Source: Polydactylus sextarius (taxonomy: Eukaryota; Chordata; Actinopteri; Polynemidae). From it: 64,000 nt of DNA. A program made the position numbers and the translations under genes. The stretch is taken from the NCBI GenBank assembly GCA_016801845.1, contig CM028907.1:16274598-16338597 (forward strand), given 5' to 3'. Within the stretch, counting starts at the first letter, position 1, and each line of letters opens with the position of its first letter. Under the pieces are notes generated by a model. That model had not been told where the DNA came from and ran no database searches. It was given only the letters and a program-made list of their open reading frames with translations. Below are positions 39,583-53,110 of the stretch, piece by piece.

Positions 39583-41984
39583 TAGAAACAAAGGTGATGA
39601 TTTATTTGTGTTGAGCCACGTGCTGCTGAAAATGTGAAAAAAAAAAAATCAAGAATCTTGTGCTTTATTTGTCAAATTCTAGCACGTAATAGATAAAAAT
39701 CCTATAAATATAACTTGATGCTTTACCTTGCTTGCTGTATTTTCCTAGAGAAGGAAGCTAAATTGCTATTTTTGGAAACATTTGGAAAATGCATTCATGC
39801 TTTGATAACTCCAAAAAGTTAATATAAAAAAAAATTATGTGGCAAATACTGGAGCCATGTGTTCCTTCTGATTGAATATGAATCAGATATTTTCTGTCGA
39901 GAAACTGTGTCATGGCACCAGAACAATGGCCTGTGCCAACAACAACTCATAATCTACCAAAGAAACAAAAACATAAGGCAGGAAACAAAATACCAGTTTA
40001 ATTTAAGGAGAGAATAGGTTTAACTTAATTGCTGAAAACAAATGTGGCAGCTTCAAAAGCGGTGGATAGATTACAAATTAAAAAGTCATTTTAAAATGGA
40101 TGCAGAGGGAATGAGCGAACAACAGAAAATTGAAATTCTAAGCAGAGGGCTCTGAGAAACTGACGCTCGCACTTGTTGTTTTGTAACAAGTGGAAACCAC
40201 AAGAGAAACTTATTGTATTCTCAGACTCTCAACAATTCACAAGGAGCTTAAACGCTTCAGTATCTTCAGGACCTGAGGTGTTAAGCTGCTCGCTCTATCA
40301 TTTAAGAAAAAGGAAAGCATTTTTCATACCAGCTGTGTGCTTATCTGGAAATAACACAAACTTTCCCAACAATCAATATCAAAAGTGCCCCTAAGGTCTA
40401 AGGAAGGAGTGTTACAGAGAGAGCATAAGTGAAAAATGCAAGGTGCTGGTTTAGAAGTACAGGGTAAAGGTTATGCTAACTGCACTAGTAGCTCATTAAA
40501 TACATCTGTTTTTTTCTGTTTCTGTTTTTCTGTCGCATTTAAACCAAAAACATTTCCAACAAGCCCTGGAACAATGCGGTTACAGTTAAAAAGTTGAGAG
40601 AGCATTGGAGGATGTTGCGAAAGTGGATGTTAACCAATTAAAATGTATTGGATTTAAGTGTGTGTTCTCCAAAACAGATGACTGGAAGTTCATTTAAAAA
40701 AACATGGTTGTGGTTGCTGCTATTCTGATCTCTGGTGCACAAAGCACAATTTCACTCTCCAGCCAGAGAAGCTTGACACTTCAAGGTTGTGAAGAGGAGA
40801 CATACTGTGATGTTCAGAAGGTGTCTACATCAAAAACTGAGATGTGTAAGCAATTATCTGAGTTCAACTCAGGTAATCTGATCTTCTGAGCCGTGCACTT
40901 CTATGACAAACCCACAATCCAACTATAATTCAGTATTTGTCTGATTCAGTGATCATCCCATAAGCCTAAGTCAAACGATAGCATTGCTTAACAGCATTAA
41001 GACATTGTTTTACCACATGTACCAGATATTCAGAATTAGCAGTGTTGAATTTAAATAAAAAAAGAAAATAAAAAAACACTTTGCTGACTTTGTGATCCAG
41101 TGAAATGGACCATGATACATAACACATTAAATCTATATGATAAAGTATTGATAGCTACATTTATGGTGACTCCAGTGTATCCTGAATTTGTGTTTGAAAG
41201 AGTCGGTCTTAAGTGGTATGCTATGAACAAAGGGCAGATTGACTGAGAGAAATAAAAGCAACAGCTCTGATCCTTGAGTTTCTCAAAAATCTAATTATAA
41301 AATGCTTCCTGCAGTGAATGACACTATTCACCAAGCTCATTAGCACCGTGAAATGTGTGCTGCTGATGAATATCTTCCTTTGATGAGATAAAAGAATGAC
41401 ATTTTCTTTATTAAATTCTCTAGTCACTGTCTAAAGACATCCATCTCCTTAGTTGAACAAAGTTTCTTACTCCCTGCTTTGCCTGCACTTATGTTACTAA
41501 TGCTACAGGCAAACCTGCATCATTTCATGTCCAACTGGCTAATGAATTAACTTGACAATCATACTTTAATGGCAACACTGGGGGAAGAGCAGGATTCCTT
41601 ATTTAGAAACCCTCCTGCATAGTGATGCTGAGCTGACAGACTTTCTATTGCCCTTTGGTTCTAGGAAGTGAAAAAACTGAGCTGATAGCACTGAGACATT
41701 GTGATAATTGCAAGGTCGCTAAAACAACTAGCTCTAGTAGCACCAGTTCCATTAAAAATGTGTGTGTTTACTATTTAATACTATTTTTTGATAGCTATTC
41801 AGAAACAGCCAGGGTGTAGTTTATCATTCAGGAAACATCTGACCTTAAAACAAAGGCTAAGTTCAAAGCAGGATGAGTTTTTCTTCATAAATCCATTTAA
41901 TTTCAGGCAGAGCAAAAGTAAACCCTCCTAATGGTAATAAAGCCCAGGGTGTACAGTATTATCTATGAATACCAAATAAAACAA

Positions 41985-42197
41985 CATCCATCTATTTTCT
42001 GTATGGCTTTTCCTGTTGAGGGTCATTAGGGGGCTAGAGCAAATCTCAGTTGACTGTGGGGCAAGGCCAGTCTATCACAGGGCTGCACCGACTTGCCTGT
42101 TATCACACCACTGAATGGGTTCCATTAGGCAGGAATCACCCCATAGATATGGGCCAGTAGAGTAGGACCCTACACACCTCCGGGCAATTTAGAATAT
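41985..42197 (-). mobile_element. SINE-like repeat (copy 2, inverted, 3' part)
   Basis: Starts CATCCATCTATTTTCTGTAT and ends CCTCCGGGCAATTTAGAAT, the reverse orientation of the 3' part of the family at 39339-39582. The head is missing. Confidence 0.7.
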
Positions 42198-43623
42198 CTA
42201 CTGTGGTGAGCATTGCACCACCGTATAACAACATATACTTTGAAAATTACATTTTATATTGAAGATTTATCATATTTATCCTGATTGGTGTTCACCATTA
42301 CTCTACCTGCTACCTGCTGACTGCTGCTCCATGAGCACTGTAGTGCAGTGTAAATTTAAATTATGCACCATTGTTGTTTATTTTTTCATACCATGAACTT
42401 GTGATTGAAAGCATGGGAGTAATTGATTTTTTTTTTTTTTTTTGAGGTATGCCAACTACTCCCTTAGCAAATGCAATTATAATCATAACTTAAAATTAAC
42501 AATCTGCCATTATGATTAAAAGCTACTGTATTTCTGCTTGTGGTTTGTCCAACTGCATTTCAGCAGAAGGCATTGCATCACTGCTTTAAAATGATACAAT
42601 TAGAACATATTGTAGATGTTTACTCATCCAAGGAGTATCTCCTTAAGAAAAAACAGCTAGACCAAAAATGTATAACAATTGAGAAATTTCTTTCATTGCC
42701 ATTTGGCAGTTATCAAATATTGACACAGATGAGAGAGGTTTTTAAATATGAATGGACTTTTGCAATGGAATGAAATGGAACAGATAACAAAATCAAAGCC
42801 AAAGCATCTAGAGCTTGTAGTCCACCATGTGTGCAGAGGCTTTCCTTTTTAAAGCCCTCTATGGACTAACTTGAAACCATGGAGGAAACATCCGACATAA
42901 AACGAACAGCTATAGGAACAATATCGACCGTGTAACTAGAGTGCACCCAGTAATGTAACAACCATCCAGCTCCCCCACTCAACCTTCAGAAGCCCTGGGC
43001 AGTTTAATGTCAAATACAGATGTGCCTTCTGTTTCCATGTCAGCAGCAGCAATTATTTCTGCAAGACCTCTGACTGCAAATATAGACCGAGGTAACACTT
43101 CAAACAAGCCATACCAGCAACATCTTATAAACCCATGAATTACATCAAAGGCTCCTTACCTACATAACAGCATATGTTTAGCATGGCTTCTATTGTTGTA
43201 CCTGCTTAATGATTGCCTTGACAACACATGTCAGATGGTTACTCAGACTTGTGTTCAAATTAAGAGATGTGTCAGGGACACGACAAAAAGAGGAGGTCAC
43301 AGACCTGTAAAAATGCATTCATGTCAAGTAATGAATGTGGAGAGTGAATATAATTTGTCTTATATCTGTGCAAGGGTGCACCCTATTTTCTTTCCCTCTC
43401 AGCCCTCTCAAGGAGACAAAGACTTGTCACCTTGATGGTGGTGTTGGAAAAAGCATTAGAAATGCTTGCAATTGTCTTTGAGAGGCTTTATAGCACTGGG
43501 CCAAAATGTGATTCGGGCAAAGGTGCATGGCCTGATGTGTCTGCTGTTTTGGAAGCTAAAAACAAAAACCTTTATAACAATAAAAGCTCAAAGACATCAA
43601 CAAGTAAAGTGTTTTTGGATATA

Positions 43624-43648
43624 ATATATATATATATATATATATATT
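43624..43648. repeat. (AT)n microsatellite
   Basis: About 12 AT units. Confidence 0.9.
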
Positions 43649-45976
43649 CACCATGGCAGTGTAAGTGTATTTCTTCACCAATTAATGCAGAGGGTTGATA
43701 CAGCTGAGTGCTCATCTCTAAATACGTGTGTTAGCAAGTAAATGGGATTTTTTTCTTTCTTTTTTGGTGCTATCAAGTACAAAGCATATTAAACTGAATT
43801 TAAAACCATACAGTTAATGCAGTGATTTTCTCATAGCAGCATATCAGTGTTGATTTGTCTGAAATGTTATGATTTAATCATCCCAGATATGTTCTGGAAA
43901 TAAATAAAAGAAGACTTCTGCGGTACAAACTCTGAAAGCCATGTTAGTGAAATGCACATTGCTTTTCATTACTAACATTTTGAGTGAAAGGTAAATTATT
44001 GTTTTTGTCATATCACTATTTCTTAACATTGGTAACAATTATGTATCCAAAATGTATCCAATCTTCTCACTGCCTGTGCTCCATCAATCAAATATTGCAG
44101 ATAACAAATTTTTGATTACATATTTTTTCAGTTTTCAGTTTTTTTTGTGATTTGTCACAAATCAGCTAATCAGTGGAGAAATAAAGAGTGCAGTTTTTCA
44201 ACTAGTTTTGCAAAACATATCATCAGCCCATATTCAGATTTGTCAAAACATGTGTCTTATCTGGACAGTGTTACAGCAGCAATAAAAGTATGTCACCTGT
44301 TGGCTTGTTTCAGTTTAACAATCAACTTCAAAGCCAGTATGGAGACAGGGATTACAGCAACCAGTAACTCTTGTGATCTCTTTATTGTGTTAAAACTGGA
44401 ACACGTTTTCAGGAGTGATGATCTCCTCCACATGAACTGAGGGGTAATTTTGAACCTTCAGAAGTCTGCTCCTCTTTGAAATTATGCTTGTAAAGTATGT
44501 AAATAATTTGCAACAGAAGAATACATTTTAAAAGAAATGTAATAATGGTTGGGTTACATGTGTATGAACATAATTTTAATGAATATGAATATTTTCAATC
44601 ATAAATTAGTCATACTGAATATAATTGTGAAATTTTTACAGAGAATATTTTTATTTCATTTTCCCAGTGGTATATATCCATAGCAACTGAAACATGACAA
44701 ATATTTGTATGGCTATGTTTGAACTGAAAACACTTGGTTAAGGGCACGGGAAGACCGTGGTCTTCTGGTCTACTGAAAAAGTCAAGAATACATTAAGCAC
44801 TTTATCAATGTTAAATCAAAACAACAGTTTTCCCTTAACCATAACCAAATTGCTTCTATTGTAAACCAACCCATTTTTGGTATGTGAGATGTGAACTTAC
44901 AGTAAGGGATGGTTTACACTCTGTATCATAGATCATGCTGGAAATCAGAAGTCATGCAAAGTATTTGGGTCCCATTGTGTCCTACTCTTTTTCTGTCAGC
45001 TGGAAAAATCACTTCTTGTAAAAGGGTTGAAAAGACTTTTCCACTTTCAGACATGAGTCAGTGCTCTCATTCCACACAGCAGTATCTGCACCAAGAAGGT
45101 GAACACCCACAGCTTATTGATATTCAGCTGATGGATCAGTCTCCTCCTCCTCCAACACTTACAGGATTCACAGAGACAATAAAAGAGCTGGTGTTAAATT
45201 AACCAGCAGCCTGATTCATTAAACAATTTGTTTTTTAAAAAAATCCTTGTCCAGTGACCTTGTTAATTATTTTTATTTTAAGGCTATAAAAAATAGTGAT
45301 GCCAGTGCCTGTGCAAGTGTTCAAACAGTTTAGAAATGGAGTGATTTATTGGATGAGATGTTGGGCTGATTTTTGAAAATTTAATTCTCGCTGCTTACCC
45401 TTGAGCCCTGCCACAATGTCCACCTCTTCTCTGAGCTTCATCGTCTGTGTCAAGCACAATTTACAACATGCACCCTGCTAATAATGACCATGACAGACAG
45501 AGAAAGTCATTCAGTTTTGCCCAGCCAGGCAAGACAGATAAGGTCTACGGGGTCAACAAAATGTTACCAACAACCTAGATACAAATGCAGATCAACTTGC
45601 TCTCAAACTGACACATATTTTGAGAAGGATACACCACTGAGTCCATGCATTTTATGAATGATACTAGACCATAACCTCATTCATTAAACAGAGGTCAGAC
45701 ACAAGGTGGGGAAGTTTGTCCTGGATTTATTTTTTATGACTCATTGAATGATGAAGCATTGTGAATAATGTTGGACAGATTAAGCATAAAACATTGTAAA
45801 GGACACTTTAAAACTTATTTGAAATCTCACCTAATTTGAAATGAAAAAATATAAAACTAAAAATATATAAAATATATTAAACAGACAATGCTACCAGTAC
45901 AATGCCACTTGATATGTAAATATCTATACATCCATGCACGTATAACCCACTGAAGGGCTTTCTGGTAAGTATTACT

Positions 45977-46001
45977 CATAAATTGTGGTACACAATTTAT
46001 G
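45977..46001. repeat. Short perfect hairpin (11-bp stem, 3-nt loop)
   Basis: CATAAATTGTG-GTA-CACAATTTATG. AT-rich stem; no flanking repeat recognised. Confidence 0.85.
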
Positions 46002-46179
46002 CTGCTGAGCAACAGGGAGTCTTTCCACACAGTCATTGTTGATGTGATATTGATCAATTTGTACTATTCTTTGAGAAATCTATAATAAATTGTTGTTGTT
46101 GAGTTTAGGGCAACTTTATTCTCTGATCAACACTCTGCCAGTCTTTAGACTTCATCCCTTAAAGCTGTATTTTCTACAC

Positions 46180-46300
46180 TCAAGACAAGTCCAATCACAG
46201 CAGTGTTGTCTGCAAACTTGATGTTGTTGGTGGGATGGATGGGTCATAAATGCAGAGGATGTAGAGAAGGTGACCAATACACAGTCCTGTGGAGGCAAGT
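46180..46300 (-). mobile_element. Non-LTR retrotransposon (LINE) reverse-transcriptase remnant
   Basis: The minus strand encodes PQDCVL, a decayed form of the RT motif PQGCVLSP, and, after a frameshift, NNIKFADNTAVIG, a decayed form of the KFADDTTVVG box (catalytic Asp pair now Asp-Asn). Spacing between the two matches that seen in fish LINE RT. Too short to assign a clade; dead copy. Confidence 0.7.
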
Positions 46301-47440
46301 GAGCAAGTTGTAAGGGTAAAGGAGAGGTGGGAACTTCAGCCATAAGCTAGGGGTTAGTTTAATACCATTTCTGAACTCTGATCATTCATTCAGACAAATA
46401 CCTACATTTACAAACATACACATTAATAAAATTGTGCTAGATCTGTCTACCATATACAACCTTTAACTTTATCAGTATATTTAAGATGCAGAAATTTCCA
46501 AGCATAAGCATTGCCTTCCAGATCTTTAAGCCACTACACAGTATCTCCCTGTGAGCCTGGATGCCAATCTCTAACTCCAACTGTGACCTGCTGCTGTGAT
46601 AAACTTTTCATGTTTGTAATTTGGATGGACATACTCTTAAAGATTATTTGTCTTCCCTACTAGTTATAAATGGGCACCACACCAAGATAGTCAAAATACA
46701 ATTACTCTCTGCCTCAGGGGTCACTCCCCTCATGGTGAAAGTCTGACACTTATCCCACTACACAAGATGACTCTAGCGAGTCTGGTCTCTAGCGAGTATA
46801 TATAAAAATATGCTGGGAATGAGACTAGTTAGATGCTAACTAACCTACTCAGATATATGTAGTACTTACCATCCACTGTTCTGCCTGTAAGATTGTAGCA
46901 GTCTATTCAATCTCAGTAATATTCAATAATTTTACTGAGAAAAGAAGAGCCAGCCTGAGTGAACTGTGTCATGTACATGCATGTCAGACTGACTGAGGAG
47001 TTTAACCAAATCATTCATCAGTATAAACTCATGAGCCTCCAGTTTAAATACATGAGTCAGTAAATGCAGCAAAGTTTGATCATTTGGATTCAGCCTGCCT
47101 CACTGTTTAGCTCTGTGGTAGACTGATGACGTATGTCAGGTGTTACCTCTCTATTGCAGTGGTTAGAGGACATGAATATGTGAGATGTTTAAACTTGTTT
47201 ACGTCAAGCCTGATTCTCTGACAGAATAGAATAAACTGCTGATTAGATTATGGACTGAGTGTTGTTCAAGAAAGTACACATTTGGACCTTTGGCTATCCT
47301 CTGACAACAGATAATTAATCTTACCTAATGAATGATAGTGTAGCTTATCTTGCATGGAAAATCAACAGAGGATTAGGCAGATGATCAATTCTAACTGTCT
47401 TTGAACAAGACAAACACAAATCCTCTCCAATCCTCTATGT

Positions 47441-48694
47441 TAATAAATGACCATAAAAAGTATTAAACCCCTTGGATGTTTTCCTTATTTACTTTATCAG
47501 CTTTGTAAATGGAATCATGGTCACCAATGAAACTTAAATAGATTACTACAAATTGATGTAAATTAATTTTAAAATGCTCAGTGTAGAATGAGTGATTAAT
47601 CCAATTCAAGTTAAATATTTAATAGATGCATCTTTGGCTGCAATCACAACACTGAGTCTGTGTGGATAGGTCTTAATTATCTGGACACTATAGACTGAAT
47701 TAGATTGTCCTCCAGGATTCTCTTATATTTTACTGAATTCATTTTACTCTGTGTTAACAAGCCTTCCACAGCCTGTTGTCAGGAAGTATCACCTCATCAC
47801 CGTGCTTTCAAATTTTGTCTCATTTTTTTTTTTTTTTAAGAGAAAACCCCTTTTTTAATATGTTGTATTGTCTCCCACCCTATGTTGTATCTAGTGTGTT
47901 GGTTTCTATGACACCCTTTATGTTTGTTTTTCCTGCTTGTCACTGTGATTGTCAATCTTTGTCTTTTTTTGTTGTGGTGCATGGTAGTACCCCCACTGTG
48001 CAAGACAGTTCTATTCTATTCTATTCTATTCTATTCTTTTCTATTCTATTCTATTCTATTCTATTCTATTCTATTCATCATGGGGATGGTGTGTTTTTGG
48101 TGAAGTGCCATGTTTGGTATCCACCAAGTATGCCACCACGTCTGATTTCTCATCTCTCAAAAACCTCCATTTTGGTTTCATCAGATCAAAAAACCTCCTT
48201 CCAGTTGACCATTCAGTCTCCTACATGCCTTTGGGTGAACTCTTAATATGAACTGTCTTCAATAGTGGCTTTTTTCCACTCCAGGCCAACATTTATTGGA
48301 TGCAGGGCTCCCTCATTACCTTTCTTGCATGATCACTCAGTTAGGTTGGAAGGACAGCCTGCTCAAGGCAGATTTACGTGTTGCATATTTCTTCTATTTC
48401 TTAATGATGGATTTAACTGAACCCCAGGTGATGTTCGTTGACTTGAACATTTTTTGTAACTATGACTTATTCTTTTCAACAATCTTGTCAGTTGCTGGGA
48501 GTTTTATTTTGTCTTCCCGGTGTAATGTCGCCATGAATACTGATTAACCAGTGAGTGGAGCTTGTAGACACAGGTGTCCTTTAACTGTAATCACTTGAGA
48601 CACATTCTACTGCACTTACAAAATCTCCATGTCAGTAATTGTGACACCATTAGGACCAAATGGTTGAACCGCTTTTGAATGAGTTCAGTCACTG

Positions 48695-48697
<3 letters not shown>
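47441..48697 (-). mobile_element. Decayed Tc1/mariner-like DNA transposon, internally deleted and interrupted
   Basis: Read on the minus strand, the order of landmarks is that of a fish Tc1-like element. There is a terminal segment CAGTGACTGAACTCATTC, then a helix-turn-helix-coding part (around AAATCTGCCTTGAGCAGGC). The catalytic start follows, with GATCTGATGAAACCAAAATG giving SDETKM, which holds the first catalytic Asp. Next come AATCCTGGAGGACAA and ACCTATCCACACAGACTCAG near the C-terminus, then the 3' end CCAAGGGG-TTTAATAC-TTTTTATGG. The coding part between ATTCAGTCT and AGTGTCCAG is missing, which removes the remaining catalytic acids. Frameshifts and stops occur. A LINE-like insertion splits it at 47809-48075. 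Confidence 0.88.
47809..48075 (+). mobile_element. Insertion inside the Tc1 copy, with (TTCTA)n tail; probable LINE 3' fragment
   Basis: Tc1-like sequence stops after GTGCTTTCA and resumes at about CATCATGGGGATGG, its next bases in the family. The intervening 267 bp ends TGTGCAAGACAG followed by about 14 TTCTA units (48009-48076), as in LINE copies with a pentanucleotide tail. The LINE identity is inferred from the tail; the insertion itself is clear from Tc1 continuity. The 156-codon open frame across this junction is not a gene. Confidence 0.6.

Positions 48698-48730
<33 letters not shown>
48697..48730. repeat. (AT)n microsatellite at the Tc1 5' end
   Basis: About 17 AT units directly abutting the terminal CAGTG of the Tc1-like element, consistent with insertion at a TA target that later expanded. 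Confidence 0.85.
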
Positions 48731-48732
<2 letters not shown>

Positions 48733-51700
48733 TCTGGACACATAACATCTAGAGAGTATCACTGTGTTATATCTATATTCCAACACATTTAATATGGGTA
48801 CCCAGGGAGTTTAACACTCCATTTAAAACATTTACCCAATATTTTAAATAATATACACTGGTGGACATTTGTTCCAGACAAGTAATATTTACTATAAGAA
48901 CAAAATCTGTTTTTTGTTTTTTCAAATTAGGAAATGTATATAATTGATAATACCTAGGAAACATATCTTGATTTGTATATAATTTTTTGTACTTATCATT
49001 GCTCCCTAATTACTCTTGGTAACAACAGTTTCTGGTTCCTATCATGCCACTATCAACTCACTCTGAAGTCATTATTCCATCGTAAGTCTATTCTATGTTC
49101 TTTCACTCCATTCAAGTGCCTGTGGGGCTCCTTGCAAAGATACAGCTGAGGTTAAACATCCTCCCTGAGGGCTAGAACCCACATCCTCAAGTGCTTTTTT
49201 TTTCTAAACAATGTCCTGCAGATGGACACAGTTTAATTTAAGCTCTTCATCACCTGCTCTTTTTGTCACATGCACATAGACACAGATGCCCACTTAAAAC
49301 CCCCCATTAATAGTCTGTCTTCCAGAAGGCATTCTGTCTTGTCATACTAATAACATTAATGATGCCTCTGTTCATATAAGGCACATTTACCATATCCCTG
49401 GAGCTGGAATACCTCAGTGTAAAATAAGCCATTATTTATGTTATTAATTACATCTGTGTTTGACAAGTCACAGTGTCTGTTGTGAGCAAGGTTCATTGTG
49501 TCTTGTGTCAAGTTTAGAAATTATAATCCTAACCACAGGGGAACATAAACATATTAATCAAGTTAATCTTTTCACCGGTCAGAATGTAGGAACAACACTT
49601 TGACACACACTTTTACACCCACACTTGTATCAACTATAGTTAGGAAAACCTACCTTGGGTCTGTCAGTCATACTTAATCTGATGGTCTGTCACCATGTTT
49701 TATTGTGTATCTATAATGCATAAGTTGGCTGTTGGGTTGACGTATTTAGAGTTGATGCCTAGTATCAACCCACTGCAACCTTGTAGCCTTCACATGACTT
49801 GGTCAACAGCTCAGCTTTGTTGAAAGCTGAGAGTCCTTTTTTTTCTTCTTTTTCTACCAGACCCCTTAGGCTTGTTTCACAAATTTTGATTTGTAGCAAG
49901 AAAATCGAAGGTGTTATTTGTAGCACAAATGCCTATCATATGTAGCAACCTTGTTAACCACAACCCTGACTTTCAGTTGATGTTTTATGTACCATTTCAA
50001 AATTCACAAAGTTGGCTTTTATCCATATTTGCTAATTTATATTGAGACCCATTACACTAAAACACAAACATTTATTTAGCTATACATTTTCTTATATAAG
50101 TAGGAAAACCATGGCTGACATGGGTTGGTACAATTACCCAGAACAAGTGAATAACACTTTATAGCACTATGTTACACACCGCCAACTATGGGTCTGGTAG
50201 CCTTGAAAATAAGATGGTTGGTTATTCTCAGTACAGACATTGTGACTCAGGGAACAACTTTGAAAAGCAAACTGGAGATTGTACTTTGACATGAGATCAG
50301 GGAAAGAAACACATTCAGAGTTTCATAATTAAGCACTTCAGTTATGAAATCTCTCACTGCCTGTCAACCCTCACATTCTGGAGTGGTGACGGATATTGAC
50401 AGATTGATTTTACCTGCACTTACTCACACCGGCATCTACATAGCTTTTCATTTGTCCTCAGTGACAAATTGCACTTTTAGATTAAGCTTAATGTCTCTAG
50501 ATGCCAACCTCACATATGTTTGAATGACAAAAATGCACACAAGAACTTCAAATAGCACAAACGAATCCCCATCATCCTGATTAAATGGACCTCCACTATG
50601 GATGGTCAGACTTCCATGAAGTTAATTTTGTTTGCTAACCTTGAGAAAAGCATACCTTTGTGACTAGGCAGGGAACATATGGAAAATGTGTTGAATTTAC
50701 AGGCAGATATGTGCAGATGTGATAAAACAGGGCGATGAAATCACAACGCTCTTTCATCTGTGAAGCACTGGACTCCTTAACAGTGGCAGATACTAAAATA
50801 CAGGATGTAAATTGCTCCAAATGACTGTGTGGAGAATTGATGAAATTGAGCTGCAGCTTTCGCTCATCAGCTGCTTGCAGTCTTACCCAAGGAGGAAAAA
50901 GCAAAACGCTTTTGGCTATTAATCGTTGCCATTACCGGAATTTTCTAGCATTACATGCAAAAATGGGAACAAATCCATTTAGCGTTAAAATGAAAACCAA
51001 TGGGGGGCCACAGTAAAAATGTTTCCTCTTGAGGAAGACTGAGGCAGCTAAACTCTTTAACCACCAGATGTAAGTGTGTGTTTTAGTAAGACAAGGCTGA
51101 GGAAATTGACAGCTTTATGCTACTTTTTTTCTCTGCAACTATGGTGGATAAGAGGCTGCTCTAAAATGAATGATCTGCAGAGTGGTCTGACACAGACCAG
51201 CACAGCTAAACCATATGCAGTTTGAATTGCTGTGCAACAATTGCCTTATTTAGTGTTGTAGACACATGCTTGTTCATGCCATTGAAATACCACTTGTTCT
51301 TTGGGAACGCCATGATTTTACTAGACATTGTGTCAAAAACATGTACATGAATAAACTCAGTTAGCTCCAGTATTTAGTGGGGCTCAACACAGAGATTCAA
51401 CTGATAAAAATAATAAAAATAAATCCTATTTTTGTTTATTTAGTCATTTTTACACACACACAACTCGACAATGTGAACATAAAAACATGTCACAGACCAG
51501 CAAACAACACTGCAAAACAATGAACAGCAGAAACAGGCTGCTGCATACCTACTGCCTTACTTGGTGGTGCTCACTGTAGAGTAAAAATAATAGTTATATA
51601 CACCCATGATGAATAATTGAAAAAAAACCTGAAGGTACATATAAATTGAAAAGGTTATATTTGCATGTAAAATGAATATTCCTCCTCCAAATGCTGAATC

Positions 51701-52689
51701 CGTCTATTAGTTGAAACAAGTATAAGCTGAGAGGACTGGGTCTGAACAGCTTTTCTTTTTCCGTTACATTACGTTTATCATAGAAGTTGAATATGACTGA
51801 ATGTACTAAGGAATATTGGCTTTATAATTTTCAATATCAACATTTCAATGCTCCATCAAAAAGATTTCAAAAAGACTTGTTTCTACTGTTCCATGTGAAT
51901 TTATCATCCCAAAAGAAATAAAATAGACCCATTCCATTCCTGTTTGTGATGTGTTTCTTTTTTCTTTTGATATTTTGCTGTATGTGCTCTCTCACTGCCA
52001 GTCTTCCTCATCTGTTTCAGCTTCAGCTCGTCATTCCTTAAATTTCCCGGTATACCTTCTGTATAAACAACCTCCACTAATTAAACTGTGTTCTTCTAAT
52101 AACAAGAGTGAAAAAAAAGAAACATAAAACCGCTGATGACAGATTTGCTCATAAAAACAACACACCAACAGCTGCCTGCTGTGATTTTGATCATTAATTT
52201 AATTCTGAGCTATTTCAGGAAGGAGGCTTGATTGATGAGTGCGAGACCTTTGTAACAGCTTAGTGCTCACCGAATGTACTTGCAGATAACTGTGAAGGAA
52301 TAACTTTAAGTTATCTCAAAGGTCATGGTTCAATTACTGTTGCCTGGGTGCATGCACATCTGTTTGATAAAGCAGTTTGTTCTTTCAGAGCAGAGGACCG
52401 TGAACACCTGAGTCTCTGTCTAGGAATACATTTTTCAAAGAATCTCTCAGATTCAGCAAGACACACTAACAATGTTTTGAGGGAGAAGTGAGATGAAATG
52501 TTAAATCCATATAGTGTTGAAAAGTGATGCAAACAAGACAAACCACACAAACAAGGCAGCAACTGAGATATAGTTTGGTTATTCTCAGAGAAAAAAAAAC
52601 AATAAGACGAGGTTGTCTCACTGTTGATCCTCCCTCACTCACCTCAGGTTTGTTATGGCATTTTGTCTCCAGAGTGTACATCCTTACAC

Positions 52690-53110
52690 TAGGTCGGCCC
52701 ACTCCTGTGATATCTCAAGAACCCTTAAAGGAAAATTTGGCACAGACGTTAACTTAGGAGATTTTTGATGGACAAAGGTCACTGTGACCTTACAAAACAC
52801 ATTTTTGGAGCTGATATCTTAAGATCTCCTTAAACAAATGTCTTCAAGCTTTACTATGAACTCACAAATGATGTTATTTGGTCATTTGAATGTGATATCA
52901 CAAGGAAACCTTGAAGGAATCTCTAGGAATGTGACAAAAACATAGACTTGATGATGAACTTTTAGGTAGTTTAATTTAATAATAATTTAATAATAAACTA
53001 ATAATTTAGGTAGTCAAATGTCAAATGTCAAACAAAAAGGTCACTGTGACCACACATGATGTATTTTTGGCCATACTCATGAATTCAATTACCTGCAAGT
53101 GGACTGGGTG
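52690..53110 (+). repeat. GGTCA-rich teleost interspersed repeat with two ERE palindromes (copy A)
   Basis: The order GATATCTCAAGAACCCTTAA, TTTGGCACAGACG, AAAGGTCACTGTGACC, CATTTTTGGAGCTGATATC is that of a family I recognise in many fish genomes. It carries AGGTCACTGTGACCT at 52776-52790 and GGTCACTGTGACC at 53039-53051. The class of the repeat is unknown to me. Confidence 0.65.

Noticed and set aside
47776..48246. 156-codon open frame
   Set aside because: It crosses the LINE-like tail repeat and antisense Tc1 sequence.
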